Assembly: GCF_000005505.3 (NCBI RefSeq)
Contig: NC_016135.3
Location: forward strand, 25,452,613-25,516,612
DNA from: Brachypodium distachyon
Taxonomy: Eukaryota > Streptophyta > Magnoliopsida > Poales > Poaceae
DNA: 64,000 bases
Reading direction: 5' to 3'
Part shown: piece by piece, positions 22,703-33,291 of the stretch
How positions within the stretch are numbered: the first letter of the stretch is position 1
How the letters are laid out: every line of letters begins with the position of its first letter
Made by a program: the position numbers and the translations under genes
The notes under the pieces: generated by a model
The model's input: the letters and a program-made list of their open reading frames with translations, nothing else
The model's database searches: none
Told to the model about the DNA's origin: nothing

Positions 22703-24439
22703 ATGACCTCGGCGTCGGCGCAGTTCGCGCCGGCGCCCCTCAGGATGGGCATGTACGAGCGTCCCCCGCCGCAGCAGCCGATGCCGCCGTCGCCGCAGCC
22801 GGTGGTCGGCATGTGGAACAACAGCGTCGACACCTACAAGGTCGACAGCGGCCAGGCCACCAGCGGGTCCACCATCATGGAGGCCGACACCAAGTTCGAC
22901 GACGCCGAGGTCAGTGCAAAGTCGAAATTCAGGCAAATCCGATTTCTGTGGGATTTCAGGCCGTGCTCATTTCGATGTGCTTTGCAGCTTGAAGAGGTTC
23001 CAGGGATGGAGGAACTGGAGCCAACCAGGGATGTCGATCAGGAAGCGAGCAAGCCGCCGGATAAGGTGACCATCAGTCCAACACATAGGAATACTAGTCT
23101 TTCTTAAGCGTTGGCAATGAGGATTATTATTCTCAGTACTTGTAATTAGCTCCGATAATCCGTTCTTACATGACAAAGAAGAATGGTTCACCTATAAACT
23201 CTGAACGAACGGTGGTTTTATTCAGGTGTTGAGAAGACTCGCACAGAACAGAGAAGCTGCCAGGAAGAGCCGCCTCCGGAAAAAGGTAAACGGCGCGACA
23301 ATTCTAACGACTTGTCAACCTGTCGTCATCCTGCCTAAAATCGAACAAAGCTCAAGCATTGTATTAGTGAAGATTAAGAGCAAGATTAACTGCTGCGTTC
23401 CTGCACTTGAACAGGCTTACATCCAGCAGCTAGAGACGAGCCGGATAAAGCTGGCGCAGCTAGAGCAAGAGCTGCAGCGAACGAGACAGCAGCAGGGCCT
23501 GTATCCTCCGGGTCACTCGGGCATGGCGGGGTTCGGCGGCGTCGGCGGGGTGCCCATGGATTCCGGCGTGGCGGCGTTCGAGATCGAGTACGGGCACTGG
23601 GTGGACGAGCAGAACCGGCACACGCGGGAGCTCCGCGGCGCGCTGCAGCCCGGGCAGCAGACCACGGAGCTGGAGCTCCGGATGCTGGTGGAGACCGGGC
23701 TCGGCAACTACGACCACCTCTTCCGGATCAAGAACCTCGCCGCCTCCGCCGACGTCTTCTGCGTCATGTACGGCTTGTGGCGCTCCCCCGCCGAGCGCTT
23801 CTTCCTCTGGATCGGCGGGTTCCGCCCCTCCGAGGTCCTCAAGGTTCTCTAAAATTTAACACTCGCAGATTCATCCAGGAAACCGGAATTTGAATGTTGA
23901 AGCTTGATGTGATGTGTGTGTGATGTGGATGTGGGTTGGCAGGTTCTGAGGCCGCAGCTGGAGCCGCTGACGGACCAGCAGCTGGAGCAGGTGTACCACC
24001 TGCAGCAGTCGTCGACGCAGGCGGAGGACGCGCTGTCGCAGGGCATGGAGAGGCTGCAGCAGACGCTGGCGGACGCGCTCACGGCCGCCGCAGACCCCTT
24101 CGCCTCCCCCGACGGCTACTCCGGGATGAACGACGCCATCGGCAAGCTCAAAGGCCTCGTCTGCTTCCTTCACCAGGTTCACCCAATCAATCGATCGATC
24201 ATTCACAAAATCAAACTCGATCGGCTGGCACACAAAATTAAATTCATGGCGTTCTGGTTGCTGAATGCTGGTGGTTGCAGGCGGACCATCTCCGGCTGGA
24301 GACGTTGCAGCAGATGCAGAAGATCTTGACGACGCGGCAGGCGGCCAGGGGACTCCTCGCGCTCGGGGACTACTTCGAGCGCCTCCGCGCGCTGAGCTCG
24401 CTCTGGGCTGCTCGCCCGCGCGAGTCGGCGATAAGCTGA
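22703..24439 (+). CDS. TGA-type bZIP transcription factor, TGA1/TGA4 clade
   Basis: Six coding exons, all joined in phase 0, give 388 aa: 22703-22909, 22988-23065, 23226-23285, 23415-23843, 23943-24176 and 24281-24439. Exon 3 is the 20-residue basic region (RRLAQNREAARKSRLRKK); exon 4 begins with the leucine zipper (AYIQQLETSRIKLAQLEQEL) and enters the DOG1/TGA domain, which ends in QMQKILTTRQAARGLLALGD. The N-terminus (MTSASAQFAPAPLRMGMYE) aligns with the start of Arabidopsis TGA1/TGA4, not TGA2 or PERIANTHIA, which fixes both clade and start codon. TGA factors bind TGACG (as-1) elements in the nucleus and recruit NPR1-type coactivators in salicylate, redox and nitrate responses. The two redox-regulated cysteines of Arabidopsis TGA1 (260 and 266) correspond to Tyr and Ser in QVYHLQQSST. 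The 3' UTR probably runs to about 24990. Confidence 0.93.
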
Positions 24440-25945
24440 ACCTTCTGCTCGTGGAACCAAAAAAAATGGTTGCAGGATCAGTTCCTCTCGTAGTATGATC
24501 AGTTGTGTAGTTCCCGGGTCAAGGGCCGCCGCCAGTGAAGGATGAAGAAATCCAATCACGCTAGCTGCTGGGTTCCGGGAGAATTATCTGAGTTTATGAC
24601 GCCGTACGCGCTTGCATTGTCTGCCAGATGAAGGAGTAGTTCCAGATTCCGAAGAGTAAGTAAAAGGAGAGTGTAAAGGTCGATCAGATTGGGCAGGTCG
24701 ATCTCACGATCGAGAGAATGTGTAAATACATGTTTTGTGGTGTCACATGCCTGATCGAGACCTCTATCTGCTGCCGTACAGATTTTATTTTGCGGTGATG
24801 GTGACCATCGATGATCTTGTTGAAGTAGCCGTGTAATTGCACAAAGGGGTACGCACTAGTTTACGCGCTATGTATATATACGTGTATGATGTAATTCTTA
24901 TTTTTATTTTGAAGTGAAGGTGTGCGATGTGTAGTAAATGTAATTATTCCTATAGCTGATATGTTCTTCATCGCTTGCTTAGTACTACAACAGAAACTTG
25001 TCGGTTTGAGTTAGCTAAGATAAGACGTGTAGCATTTCTTCCGTGAAAAGGTTCCGCTTTGAACTCCCTCCAATCCATATCAGTTGTCGAAATATTACAT
25101 GTATGTAAACGCTTTTTAGATATAGATACGTCCATATTTGAACAAATTTAAGTCAATTAATATGGATCGGAGCAACACTTCAAACCTCCGCGGTTCAGCT
25201 CTGACAGAATAGCGCTGAGCGCCAGCGATGGTGGAGCTTGCTGTCAGTTAAACCCTCTGCACTGTCTAGTGTCGATTTCTTCACTATTCGGTTGCATTCA
25301 GTTATAGTCTTCTGTTAGCGTATACTCGTAGCTCGCAGGCATAGCTCCTGGAGGCTGGAGCGAGTCTCTCGGGCACTTGGTTCGTTCGTGTGATGGCAAG
25401 ACAGAAGGACCATGGGCCACGATTTTGATCTCTTCTCTTGCACGTTGAGTAGAAGGAGAAGAAGAACCCCAGAAAACTTAGAGACAGCACCAACACCCGA
25501 GTCTCTGTTCATTCTTTCAGTTCATACTCGCAATAGGCTGGAGAGTGGTCAAAACGTGGCCTCAGTGATCGGCCGGGCTGCCGGCGGCTTCCGGGAGTGC
25601 TCAACTACAGTGTACAAGGAACTGCATGGAAGTTGGATGCGCTCGCATGGATGGCCAGAGCTTCACGCCGGAGAAGGAATTTGCAAAGTCCTTTTGTAAC
25701 TTAAAAAGCCTATTCTTAATCTTGATCATTGATTACATAGAAATCCGCAGATTTTATTTTCAAGGATTCTGCCGAAGCAAACCTTCCTTATATATGCTTC
25801 TAATTAAGTTTCTGACTTTATACATCAAGTTGAATAATTTGATTGCGCACGTTCGCTGTAACGATCGGGATACTAGCATTCTGGACGTTGTGATTATTTT
25901 GTGGGTTGTATGTACGTAGGGGTACGTATCAATGAACTTGTTTAA
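24440..25945. other. TGA 3' UTR, MITE and spacer
   Basis: The first 500 bases are the probable 3' untranslated region of the TGA gene; AT-rich sequence with TGTAAAT and TATATA motifs around 24.72-24.95 kb suits polyadenylation, but the site is not fixed. A Stowaway-like MITE lies at 25063-25175. The remainder holds the 3' flank of the P450 gene. The open frames at 25302-25919 have no recognisable content. Confidence 0.4.
25063..25175. mobile_element. Stowaway-type MITE, family shared with 28348 and 52381
   Basis: Begins ACTCCCTCCAATCCATATCA and ends AATATGGATCGGAGCA. The core, TATTACATGTATGTAAACGC then ATATTTGAACAAATTTAAGT, matches the elements at 28348-28463 and 52381-52498, so the three are copies of one family. 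The termini are diverged compared with the 28348 copy. Confidence 0.8.
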
Positions 25946-27484
25946 TTAGCTTCTGGGGACGACGCGTGCACGGAGCGGATGCTTCATGACGGTGGTGAAG
26001 TCCAGCTTCTCCGCCATATCCACCGCCTTCCCTTCCGTCTCTGGCAGCCACTGGAGCTCCCCGACCATCCTGGCAACGAAGTACTCGGCGTGGTGGATCC
26101 CCAGCGCGTACCCGGGGCACGCCCTCCGGCCGGCGCCGAACGGCATCATCTTGATCTCCCTGCTCCCGGTGACGTCCACGCCGTGGCCCTCGCCGCCGGG
26201 CATGAACCTCTCGGGGCGGAACTTCCTCGCCGCCGTCCACGTCGCCTCGTCGCGCCCGATCTCGGCCACGAGGAAGTTGACCGCGGCGCCCTTGGGGACA
26301 GTGTAGCCCCCGATCTCCGCGACGGCGCCGGGGCTAAGGTGCTGCTGGACGCCATGCGGGAGCACGAAGCTGCCCGGCGGGTGGAGCCGAAGGCCCTCGA
26401 GGACCACGGCCTTTAAGTACGGCATGGATTGAAGGTCGCCCGAGTTGTGATCCTCTGGTGGCCTGGATTGGAGTTCCTGGTAGAGCTTGGCTTGGATCTC
26501 CGGGCGGTTCACGAGCTCCGCCATGATCCACTCCAGCAACGTCACCGTGGTGTCCGTCCCGCCGTTTAAGAACTCGGAGCAGAGGCTGACCATCTCGGCG
26601 TCCGTGAGCTGCCTCCCATCCTCCACGCGGACGGCCAGGAGGGACTCCGCGTAGCAGAACGGCGGAGACTCACTGTCGTTGCCGGAGATATTAACGCTGC
26701 GGTTTGCGTGGATGAGTGGGCCGAAGACCTCGTCCTTCCTACGGCGCACGGCGAGGAGCTTAGCCCATTGCCGGTGGAAGAGCCGCTTGGTGAGCGCCGG
26801 GAAGAAGGAGAAGACAGGGAACTCTGTCATGGCGCTGAGCGCGCGCCGCTGGAGGTCCTCCACTTCGTCCAGCTCCTCCGGACGGAGCTCCACGCCGAAG
26901 CACATGCGCACGAGCAGCCCGAACATGGCGCGCCGCAGCAGCGGCCTTAAAGTCACCGTACTCCCTGCCCCAGCCGCCGCGAGCTCGGAGACGAGGCGGT
27001 CGCAGGTGGACCTCCTGGCGGCCGCGAAGGAGGCAACGCGGGCGGGGCTGAGGGCCTCGGCGGCGAGGTTCCGGCGGAGGATGCGCCAGTAGGGGCCGTA
27101 GGGGGAGGCGCTGATGTCGAGGCCGCCGGCGTTGAAGAGACGGCCAGGGTCGTGCGGCGGCGGGCGGCTGGCGAAGGTAGCGCCGCCCTGGACGAGCGCG
27201 CGGTGGGCCAGCTCGCGGTCGGCGACGAAGACGTAGGTGCGGTGGAAGAGGCGGATGGAGATGACGGGGCCGTAACGCGCGTGGAGGCCCACCAGGAGCG
27301 GGCCCAGGTCGAAGATGGACCGCCGGAGCAGGAGGAACTTGGCCAGGAACGGCAGCGCCGGCGGGCCGGGGGGCGGCCGGCGTCCATGGCTGCGTCGTCG
27401 GCCGATCAGCAGCAATAGCAGCAGAAGGGAGGCAGCGCAGAGGAGGAGCAGGCTGGGCGAGGTAAGTATGGCGGTGTCCTCCAT
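25946..27484 (-). CDS. Cytochrome P450, CYP89-type
   Basis: A single exon of 512 aa with every P450 hallmark: an N-terminal membrane anchor (residues about 8-27, Leu-rich) followed by basic residues and the proline hinge RRPPPGPPALPFL, the I-helix oxygen-binding motif GGTDTT, the K-helix EGLR (ExxR), FRPERF, and the haem loop PFGAGRRACPG with the axial cysteine at residue 456. The segment FNAGGLDISASPYGPYWR and the intronless structure are typical of the plant A-type family CYP89. CYP89 enzymes are ER-bound monooxygenases; Arabidopsis CYP89A9 oxidises chlorophyll breakdown products in senescing leaves, but the family is large in grasses and the substrate here is unknown. GC content is high throughout, as usual for intronless grass P450s. 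A TATA box sits about 43 bp upstream of the ATG. Confidence 0.9.
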   Translation of the reverse strand: MEDTAILTSPSLLLLCAASLLLLLLLIGRRRSHGRRPPPGPPALPFLAKFLLLRRSIFDLGPLLVGLHARYGPVISIRLFHRTYVFVADRELAHRALVQGGATFASRPPPHDPGRLFNAGGLDISASPYGPYWRILRRNLAAEALSPARVASFAAARRSTCDRLVSELAAAGAGSTVTLRPLLRRAMFGLLVRMCFGVELRPEELDEVEDLQRRALSAMTEFPVFSFFPALTKRLFHRQWAKLLAVRRRKDEVFGPLIHANRSVNISGNDSESPPFCYAESLLAVRVEDGRQLTDAEMVSLCSEFLNGGTDTTVTLLEWIMAELVNRPEIQAKLYQELQSRPPEDHNSGDLQSMPYLKAVVLEGLRLHPPGSFVLPHGVQQHLSPGAVAEIGGYTVPKGAAVNFLVAEIGRDEATWTAARKFRPERFMPGGEGHGVDVTGSREIKMMPFGAGRRACPGYALGIHHAEYFVARMVGELQWLPETEGKAVDMAEKLDFTTVMKHPLRARVVPRS

Positions 27485-27525
27485 TGCTTGTGCACGACGA
27501 TCAGGTAGCGGCAGCGACGACGACG

Positions 27526-27533
27526 TTATATAG
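27526..27533 (-). promoter_or_regulatory. TATA box of the P450 gene
   Basis: Read on the minus strand the sequence is CTATATAAC, 42-50 bp upstream of the ATG at 27484. The implied leader is very short (about 10-20 nt), so transcription would start near 27500. Confidence 0.6.
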
Positions 27534-27534
27534 G

Positions 27535-29899
27535 GAGTTGTACGTGCGTTAGTCCAGATTAACTACAAGAGCTGCAGGTTTTCGTTTTCTTTCTTCCTCC
27601 TTTCTTTCACATCCAAATGCAAGGTTAATAGTGGCGCCTGCACACTTGGCCGAACTTTTTTTTCTTACTGGTACAAAAACTTTAGAAGGTTTGCTGGTTG
27701 ACAGAAATTATACGGCATACATTTTGCAACGGAGAGTGTGGATGTTTGGATCCCGTGAGCCTGATGTTTAATTTTTCTATATATAAATAATAATTAAAGT
27801 TTGAAATTATTCTGATTTTTTTTTGCCAATACTAAGTGTATAATTCATACTCGATTCATAACAATGCTTTAAATTTGTGATATGCGCAAAATGTCAATTA
27901 TTTGGATATAGGATAGCAAACCGTACATCTATTCAAGATCTAGGAGTAAGGAGTATTTGTCCTACGTTTGTAACACGATTAGCTTTGAAACACAATACAA
28001 AAGTAGACACTCACAAACACGCGCGTATACTTATCCATAAGAACGCAAGCACGGACACCCTGCCCCTATGAGCGACGTTATCTCTTTTGTTTCTCAAAGG
28101 AATGACGTCTGCACATTTTGAGGTTTAACTTTGACGATAAATTAGGTAAATAATATGTCGCTCATGTGTTATTAAATTTTGAGCATAGAAAACTACTTTC
28201 GAGTACAAATCCAATGGTATAATTCTTGTAGCAAGTAACCAACACATTTTTGTTCTAACCGTTGGTTTAAGTTAAATCTCAAAATGCATGACGCCGTTCA
28301 TCATCATCTATTTTATGCTGGGCTCGTAGCCAAAAGGTGTTTTCAACTACTCCCTCCGTTCCAAATTAAGTGACGAGATATTACATGTATCTAAACGTTT
28401 TTTGGTTATAGATACATTCATATTTAGACAAATTTGAGTCACTTAATATGGGACGGGGGAGTATATGATAAGGTTCCTATGTAATTCTCTTTGGTTATGG
28501 ATGAGATCGTGAATTTTTTGAAATGTTTCAGACAAAAATATATGAGACATTCCATCCAATACTATCTTAATTTTGTGGTGGACATCCACGCGGGACAGAT
28601 ACTGCGCAACCGAGTTACGTGAAGTGTATAGCATCTAACAAGCACACGTCCATGTCCATAATTGACGACGGAGCTTAGTTTTGCGACGTTCGATGAGACA
28701 TGATCGGAGGAGCAGAGAATCGGGCCTTGTGGAGGGACAAGCAAGGAGAGAATGCCGACAGAGAGGAGCATGCAGCACAGCAGACGATCGACTAGACATG
28801 CTTGGCTGCGCAGTAGACGTGTCGAGTGACGATGTGAATGATCGAATGAATGAATGGAGGAGGTTGGATGGAGAGATAGGTACACCAAAAGGATGGAGAG
28901 ATTCACGGGGTGATGCACCGGAAACGGAAGAAAATTTGATCAGCACGAAACTGCAGGGATTGCACACGCATTTCTGTATCTAGATGATGATGAGATAGAT
29001 GATCACGTAGTACATCCTTCAAGACTAGCTCAAGATATACTCATGCGTATGTCACGTATCCGTTTGCAGGATCAGCTGTAGGGTGACCATGGGTCTACGG
29101 CCCGTTCGTTTTCATAGAAGAGCGGGAGTTTGGAGCCTGGCCCGCGGGATACAGCCCAAGTCTGGAACCGGCCCAATTATTCCAATCAATCTTCAGCACT
29201 AGCCAGAGTCAGACACCCGGTTTCGTTCATAAATCAAAAGCTCTAATTTCGTCCGAAGAAATTGTTCAAGATGAACTTACCGTAGAGTGGCGCGAAGCGA
29301 GCCTCTCCGGTGTTGGGTCTGCCGGCGTGCGGGTGAAAGAATCCAAACTCCGAACGACCGGCTCTGGTGATTACATGTGCTGGCATGATTTCGTGGCTGC
29401 TAAGAACACGATGAAACAGTGTGTTTGGACGAAACAAAATCTAAAATCTAGGCAGGGCCAAATCGAATCGGGCGACCCCATTTTCCATTTAATTGAAACG
29501 GAAATAACAGTGTGTTTAGAACTTTACATGAAGAAAAGAAGAGGAGAATGGGAAGAAGCGGATCCGGGCAGCATAAGGAAACCCACTGTGCCCCAGCCGG
29601 CTCGGCATGAGCACTATGGGAAAAAAAAATCTAGGCAGGGTCAAATGAAGCGTTCTTTTGCACGTAGTTCTTTCAGACTCGCCGGATGGGGGTATGGGAG
29701 CATGACAAGAGACTAAGAGGGATGCTTATTACGGCTTCGGTCCAGACTCTGGCATTTCATTCAACTGTGGCATTGAGCTGTCGGCGAAAGTTTCACGCTT
29801 TCATCGTTTCTTCCTCACCCCAAGCGTGGGGTGCAATCTTATAGATGTCGATTCAGATAATTTTAAAATAAATTGATGCGGTGAAGATGAAAGGCTTTA
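27535..29899. other. P450 upstream region and spacer
   Basis: AT-rich promoter flank followed by sequence without a supported gene. It contains one Stowaway MITE (28348-28463). Overlapping open frames on both strands at 28562-28983 and a frame at 29327-29716 show no domain and no splice context. GGCAGGGTCAAAT-like sequence occurs twice near 29452 and 29633, next to the phrase AAATCTAGGCAGGG, a small direct repeat. Confidence 0.35.
28348..28463. mobile_element. Stowaway-type MITE
   Basis: A 116-bp element flanked by TA with termini CTCCCTCCGTTCC and GGGACGGGGGAG. Its interior halves pair (AAATTAAGTGAC against GTCACTTAATAT). It is the best-preserved of the three related copies in this window. 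Confidence 0.9.
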
Positions 29900-30118
29900 G
29901 GCTGCGTTCTTTTCGGCTTCTAGGACCGGCTTCTCCTAGAATCTGTCCTCATCTAGCTTTTTGGAGAAGCTGTGTCATAAATTTTGCTATACTTCCAATG
30001 TAGTTTAGTTCAAACTAGTTTAGTAGCATAATCAAATTTTGATCACGGCTTCTCTAGGAAGCTGGGAAAGGACGGCTTCTCGAAGAAGCCGGCCCAGAAA
30101 GCCGAAAAGAACTGCCCC
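29900..30118. mobile_element. Tourist-like (PIF/Harbinger) MITE
   Basis: A 219-bp element flanked by the 3-bp duplication TTA (29897-29899 and 30119-30121). Termini are GGCTGCGTTCTTTTCGGCTT and GCCGAAAAGAACTGCCCC, inverted and nearly complementary, and the sub-terminal blocks also pair (CCGGCTTCTCCTAG with CTCGAAGAAGCCGG). A TTA duplication and a GGC/GGGGC terminus fit Tourist elements; it has no coding capacity. Confidence 0.8.
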
Positions 30119-30294
30119 TTAGACCAGCACCGGACGACTACCTCTTTAAAACGAGAGCTCCATGCTTATGTTCAAATGGAGCCATACTTGTGCACACTTG
30201 AAGCAAAGAAAGAGCAAAAAGAGAAAAATAAATAAAAATGATGCACCTTATTGGGGAGAATAGTACTCCACTAAACTACTAATGAGGACACAAT

Positions 30295-30305
30295 AGAAAA
30301 AAAAT
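30295..30305 (-). terminator. RNA polymerase III terminator of tRNA-Trp
   Basis: A run of eight or more T residues on the minus strand, about 26 nt beyond the 3' end of the tRNA. Pol III stops at such T-runs, although this one is further away than the usual few bases. Confidence 0.5.
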
Positions 30306-30330
30306 GAATCGGATTTATAGTTCGGGGTTT

Positions 30331-30402
30331 TGAACCCGACGTGAATCGAACACGCAACCTTCTGATCTGGAGTCAGACGCGCTACCATTGCGCCACGGAT
30401 CC
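30331..30402 (-). tRNA. tRNA-Trp (CCA anticodon)
   Basis: The minus strand folds into a 72-nt tRNA: acceptor GGATCCG paired with CGGGTTC, D-arm with A box TGGCGCAATGG, anticodon stem CTGAC/GTCAG (shared with the loop CTCCAGA, anticodon CCA), and T-arm with B box GGTTCGATTC-like sequence GTGTTCGATTCAC. There is no intron, the discriminator base is A, and CCA is not encoded, as expected for a nuclear gene. It translates UGG codons in the cytosol. Confidence 0.95.
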
Positions 30403-31328
30403 GATGTTGGAACAGGGAACGTCGACATTTATATAATCAAACGGTTTCTGACCGTGCCTTTCTGGCGATGGGCATTATCCTGCTCGCCAACTGCATCTGT
30501 TAAAAAAACCATGCATTTTCCAGATGCTTTCCTTCTCGCAACTGTTCACCCGAAGAACTGAAACTGAATAACTATTCCCTGGTTCGCACAAGAGTACGTT
30601 AGCTGTTGAGTCGTACACACGGGACCATCGCCCGGTTCATTCCTCCATCAGAAAAACTAGATGTAAACTCTGTCTATACACGATAACCAAGTCCCTGTTC
30701 CACTGCAGTTCAAGCTTTCGGCAAGTCCCGGCCAACACAGAGGGATTCCGGACGTTTACGCAGCAACGCAAAAGACATGCGGAGCCGCAGAGAGACGACA
30801 GTGGATCGAATTCACGCGCAAAGCCAGAGCATAAATGAGCGGCTTCATTCAAGGCGACAGCAGGGTACCCCCTCTGCGCGCACGCAGCCATGGCTCACGA
30901 CGAACCCGTCTGTCTGGCGGCCAAAAACAGACTCACGGCGCAATTCAAGCGAAACAAAGATACTGCGGGTGGTCTCGTACAATCGCACGCAGCGCACCGA
31001 CCGCCGGGGGCCGGCCGTGACCATGCCCGTGCGGTGATCATCTCACGCCCATAAATGAAAGGATTGGAGCCCAGACCAGTCCTGCGTCCTGCGTCCTGCT
31101 CCCCCGGTCCGCGCCAGGTGAACCCTTTTAATGGCGCCTCTCTGACTTTGTCTTCCCGGTGCACAGGGCCTGGGTCATTGGATCCATGTGAGTTGTGAGC
31201 ACGCAAGAGCGTGCCGTCCTCATTGGAGTAGCAGCCCAAGGATCATGTGAAGCACAATCAAAGATCCTCGCGGCTGCCTCTGCCGCTCATCAATGGCCGC
31301 TTGCTGCTGCTGCTGCTGCTGCGGCGGT
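30403..31328. other. Spacer and promoter region of the EPF2-like gene
   Basis: Mixed composition without a supported gene. It contains overlapping antisense open frames (30637-31239) that look like chance frames in moderately GC-rich DNA. A short (CTG)n run at 31301-31322 lies just before the TATA box of the peptide gene. Confidence 0.35.
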
Positions 31329-31337
31329 TATATATAT
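31329..31337 (+). promoter_or_regulatory. TATA box of the EPF2-like gene
   Basis: TATATATA preceded by GCGGCGGT and about 140 bp upstream of the ATG at 31473. With a start about 30 bp downstream the leader would be about 110 nt. This position also argues against the upstream in-frame ATG at 31293, which would lie outside the transcript. Confidence 0.55.
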
Positions 31338-31472
31338 GCGCGAGCCCACCGTGGTGTTCCTGTTCTGGCGTCGTTGCACGCACTTGCACATCCAGTCCTC
31401 CAGCTAGGCGGCTCTTTGCATTGCGTGTCACCGGCCGTGCGTATATCACTTTGGACGCATTTCTTGGGGCCG

Positions 31473-32114
31473 ATGAGGAGGCACGCTCTCGGTGCACGTC
31501 GTGTTCGCCGCGCCCTTCTTCTCCTTCTCGTCGTCGTCGTCTTGCTGCTCGCTTCCACCGGTGACAGCATCAGACCGGCTCCTGGTAAGGCTAACCGCAC
31601 CATGTAACGCAATGCAGTAGCAATATGCACACAGCTTATTTTTCAATCCTACACGGAAATCTGTACCTGCTTGCCATTTGCCACCTGTCATGTACTTACT
31701 TACTGTGCTGACTTACATCTCGACCGTTTCCGACAGATGATGCAAAACCGGTGACGGTGATGCGTACGCAGGGAGATCAGGCTCCCACGGCGTCACAGGT
31801 ATGTCATGTGCCAAGAGCGCCAGATATGTACAATTTGCGTATAGCATATGTACTTGCTCTGCTGATCTTTGTTTGGTTGCCGATCGAGCGTGTAGCAGGG
31901 GGATGAGAAGAAGAAGAGTATTGCAGCCGGGTTGTTCCCGCAGGAGGAGGTGTACGCGACGGGGTCGAGCCTGCCGGACTGCTCGCACGCCTGCGGGCCC
32001 TGCAAGCCGTGCAACCGCGTCATGGTCAGCTTCAAGTGCTCCATCGCCGAGCCCTGCCCCATGGTGTACCGCTGCATGTGCAAGGGCAAGTGCTACCCCG
32101 TGCCCTCCAGCTAA
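31473..32114 (+). CDS. EPIDERMAL PATTERNING FACTOR 2-like secreted peptide
   Basis: Three exons give a 129-aa precursor: 31473-31584 (phase 1 junction), 31737-31798 and 31899-32114. The N-terminus has basic residues then a strong hydrophobic core (ALLLLLVVVVLLLASTGDS), a secretion signal. The C-terminal mature region GSSLPDCSHACGPCKPC, NRVMVSFKCSIAEPCP, then YRCMCKGKC is the EPF cysteine pattern. The spacing of the loop (SIAEPC, no insertion) matches EPF2 rather than EPF1, which has three extra residues there. EPF2 is released into the epidermal apoplast, binds ERECTA-family kinases with TMM and limits entry of cells into the stomatal lineage (Arabidopsis; grass EPFs also reduce stomatal density). 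It has nine cysteines where Arabidopsis EPF2 has eight; the extra one is in CKGKCYPVP. Exon 3 begins at a TAGCAG acceptor, which could add one Gln by alternative splicing. Confidence 0.88.
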
Positions 32115-33291
32115 AAAGCTAAGCCGATTCACCAGCTTCCAATTCGGCCTCCCCGTGGTACGTCGCTGACCTAATGTCGGTGCCCGTGCGGAGGGAGCAG
32201 CAGTATCGACGTTTTGAAATCTTCGTGTGCATGACAAGATGTCGTTGATCGCGAGCTGGCAATTTGATTTGTAAATTATGACTCCCTGACTAGCTTTGTC
32301 CGTGTACTCTCAGCTCCTCAAGTTTCTCGGCTAGTGATTAAGTTTCTCGGCATTACTCTCCAATTCTATAGTTTGATTGTTTCTCAATGTGCTAAGTAGG
32401 TTGCCATGTGTGCCAAGACAACAAATTATCCTGGGGTTATAGGATCAAACTTAGACTTTGACAAGTTGAGACAGAAATTGGAGCATGCCCATGAAAGAAC
32501 AAAGTTAAACTAAAACCATTTAAACATAGTTTCCGGGCGCTACCAAAAGAATCAACCAATATCTATTTACAACTCTGCCAAAAAAATTGTGTGAATTTTT
32601 TTAGAGAACCTCATGACATCCCACTGGAGAAAAACACAAGCATCCAAAAGCACCACACACTTTCTCATTCCTCTTGCAAATTAAAAACTGTCAAGTGACC
32701 AACCGGCTACAACATCCCCATCAAATATACAAACACACTCCATCTCTCCCCATTGGAGGGTTCAATCAACTAACCCACCGACTAAATTTATTGTTCCAAA
32801 AGCCATTTCCCAACTAAAAAACCCAAAACGCCCAAAGGGGGCTCAAGAACACACGCAAAAGAACAAGATTGTGGAACATGGTGGTGTGTTGGGTGCGGCG
32901 GGGCGTGTGCACGTAGGCAAAAAAAAAAGAAAAAAGGAAGGGCCCGGCAGCCCGGAACAACACAGCACAGCACAGCGAACCACAAAGCTAGCTGAGTCGC
33001 TGACGCTGTCCCCTCTTTACAGCCGCGCCACAGATACGCCGTAAACCCTTCTCCTCCCTATCCCCCAAGCGCCCAAACCCCTCCTGACCTCCTCTCCTCT
33101 CGCTCGCTCTTGTTTCCCCAAGTCTGCTAATGCTCGCGCGCGCCGCCGCCGCCGCCGCCTGCCCCGAGCCCGAGCCCGAGCCCTAGCCGCGGTTGCCCAA
33201 GACGGCGCCCTGCGGCTTCGGTTGCGGCGGCGGGGGAGCGGGGGGAGTAGTAGCAGGAGGAAGGGGGAAGCTGAGGCGGCTCGTGGGCTCC
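32115..33291. other. Spacer and polymerase promoter
   Basis: Begins with the probable 3' UTR of the EPF2-like gene, then AT-rich sequence with no gene. From about 32.9 kb it is pyrimidine-rich and CpG-rich (TCCTCTCCTCTCGCTCGCTC), typical of the TATA-less promoter and leader of a plant housekeeping gene, here the polymerase starting at 33292. Confidence 0.4.

Noticed and set aside
22162..22992. A 276-codon plus-strand frame running into the TGA gene
   Set aside because: It is out of frame with the bZIP exons and passes the true start and the first donor; the region before 22703 is leader sequence.
31293..31472. Upstream in-frame Met of the EPF2-like gene (run of cysteines)
   Set aside because: It lies before the TATA box and encodes a (CTG)n run; the ATG at 31473 directly precedes a proper signal peptide.
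33193..33291. Upstream in-frame start for the polymerase (Met at 33193)
   Set aside because: It would add a Gly/Ala-rich stretch before the clear targeting sequence; the ATG at 33292 is in good context and matches the family layout.
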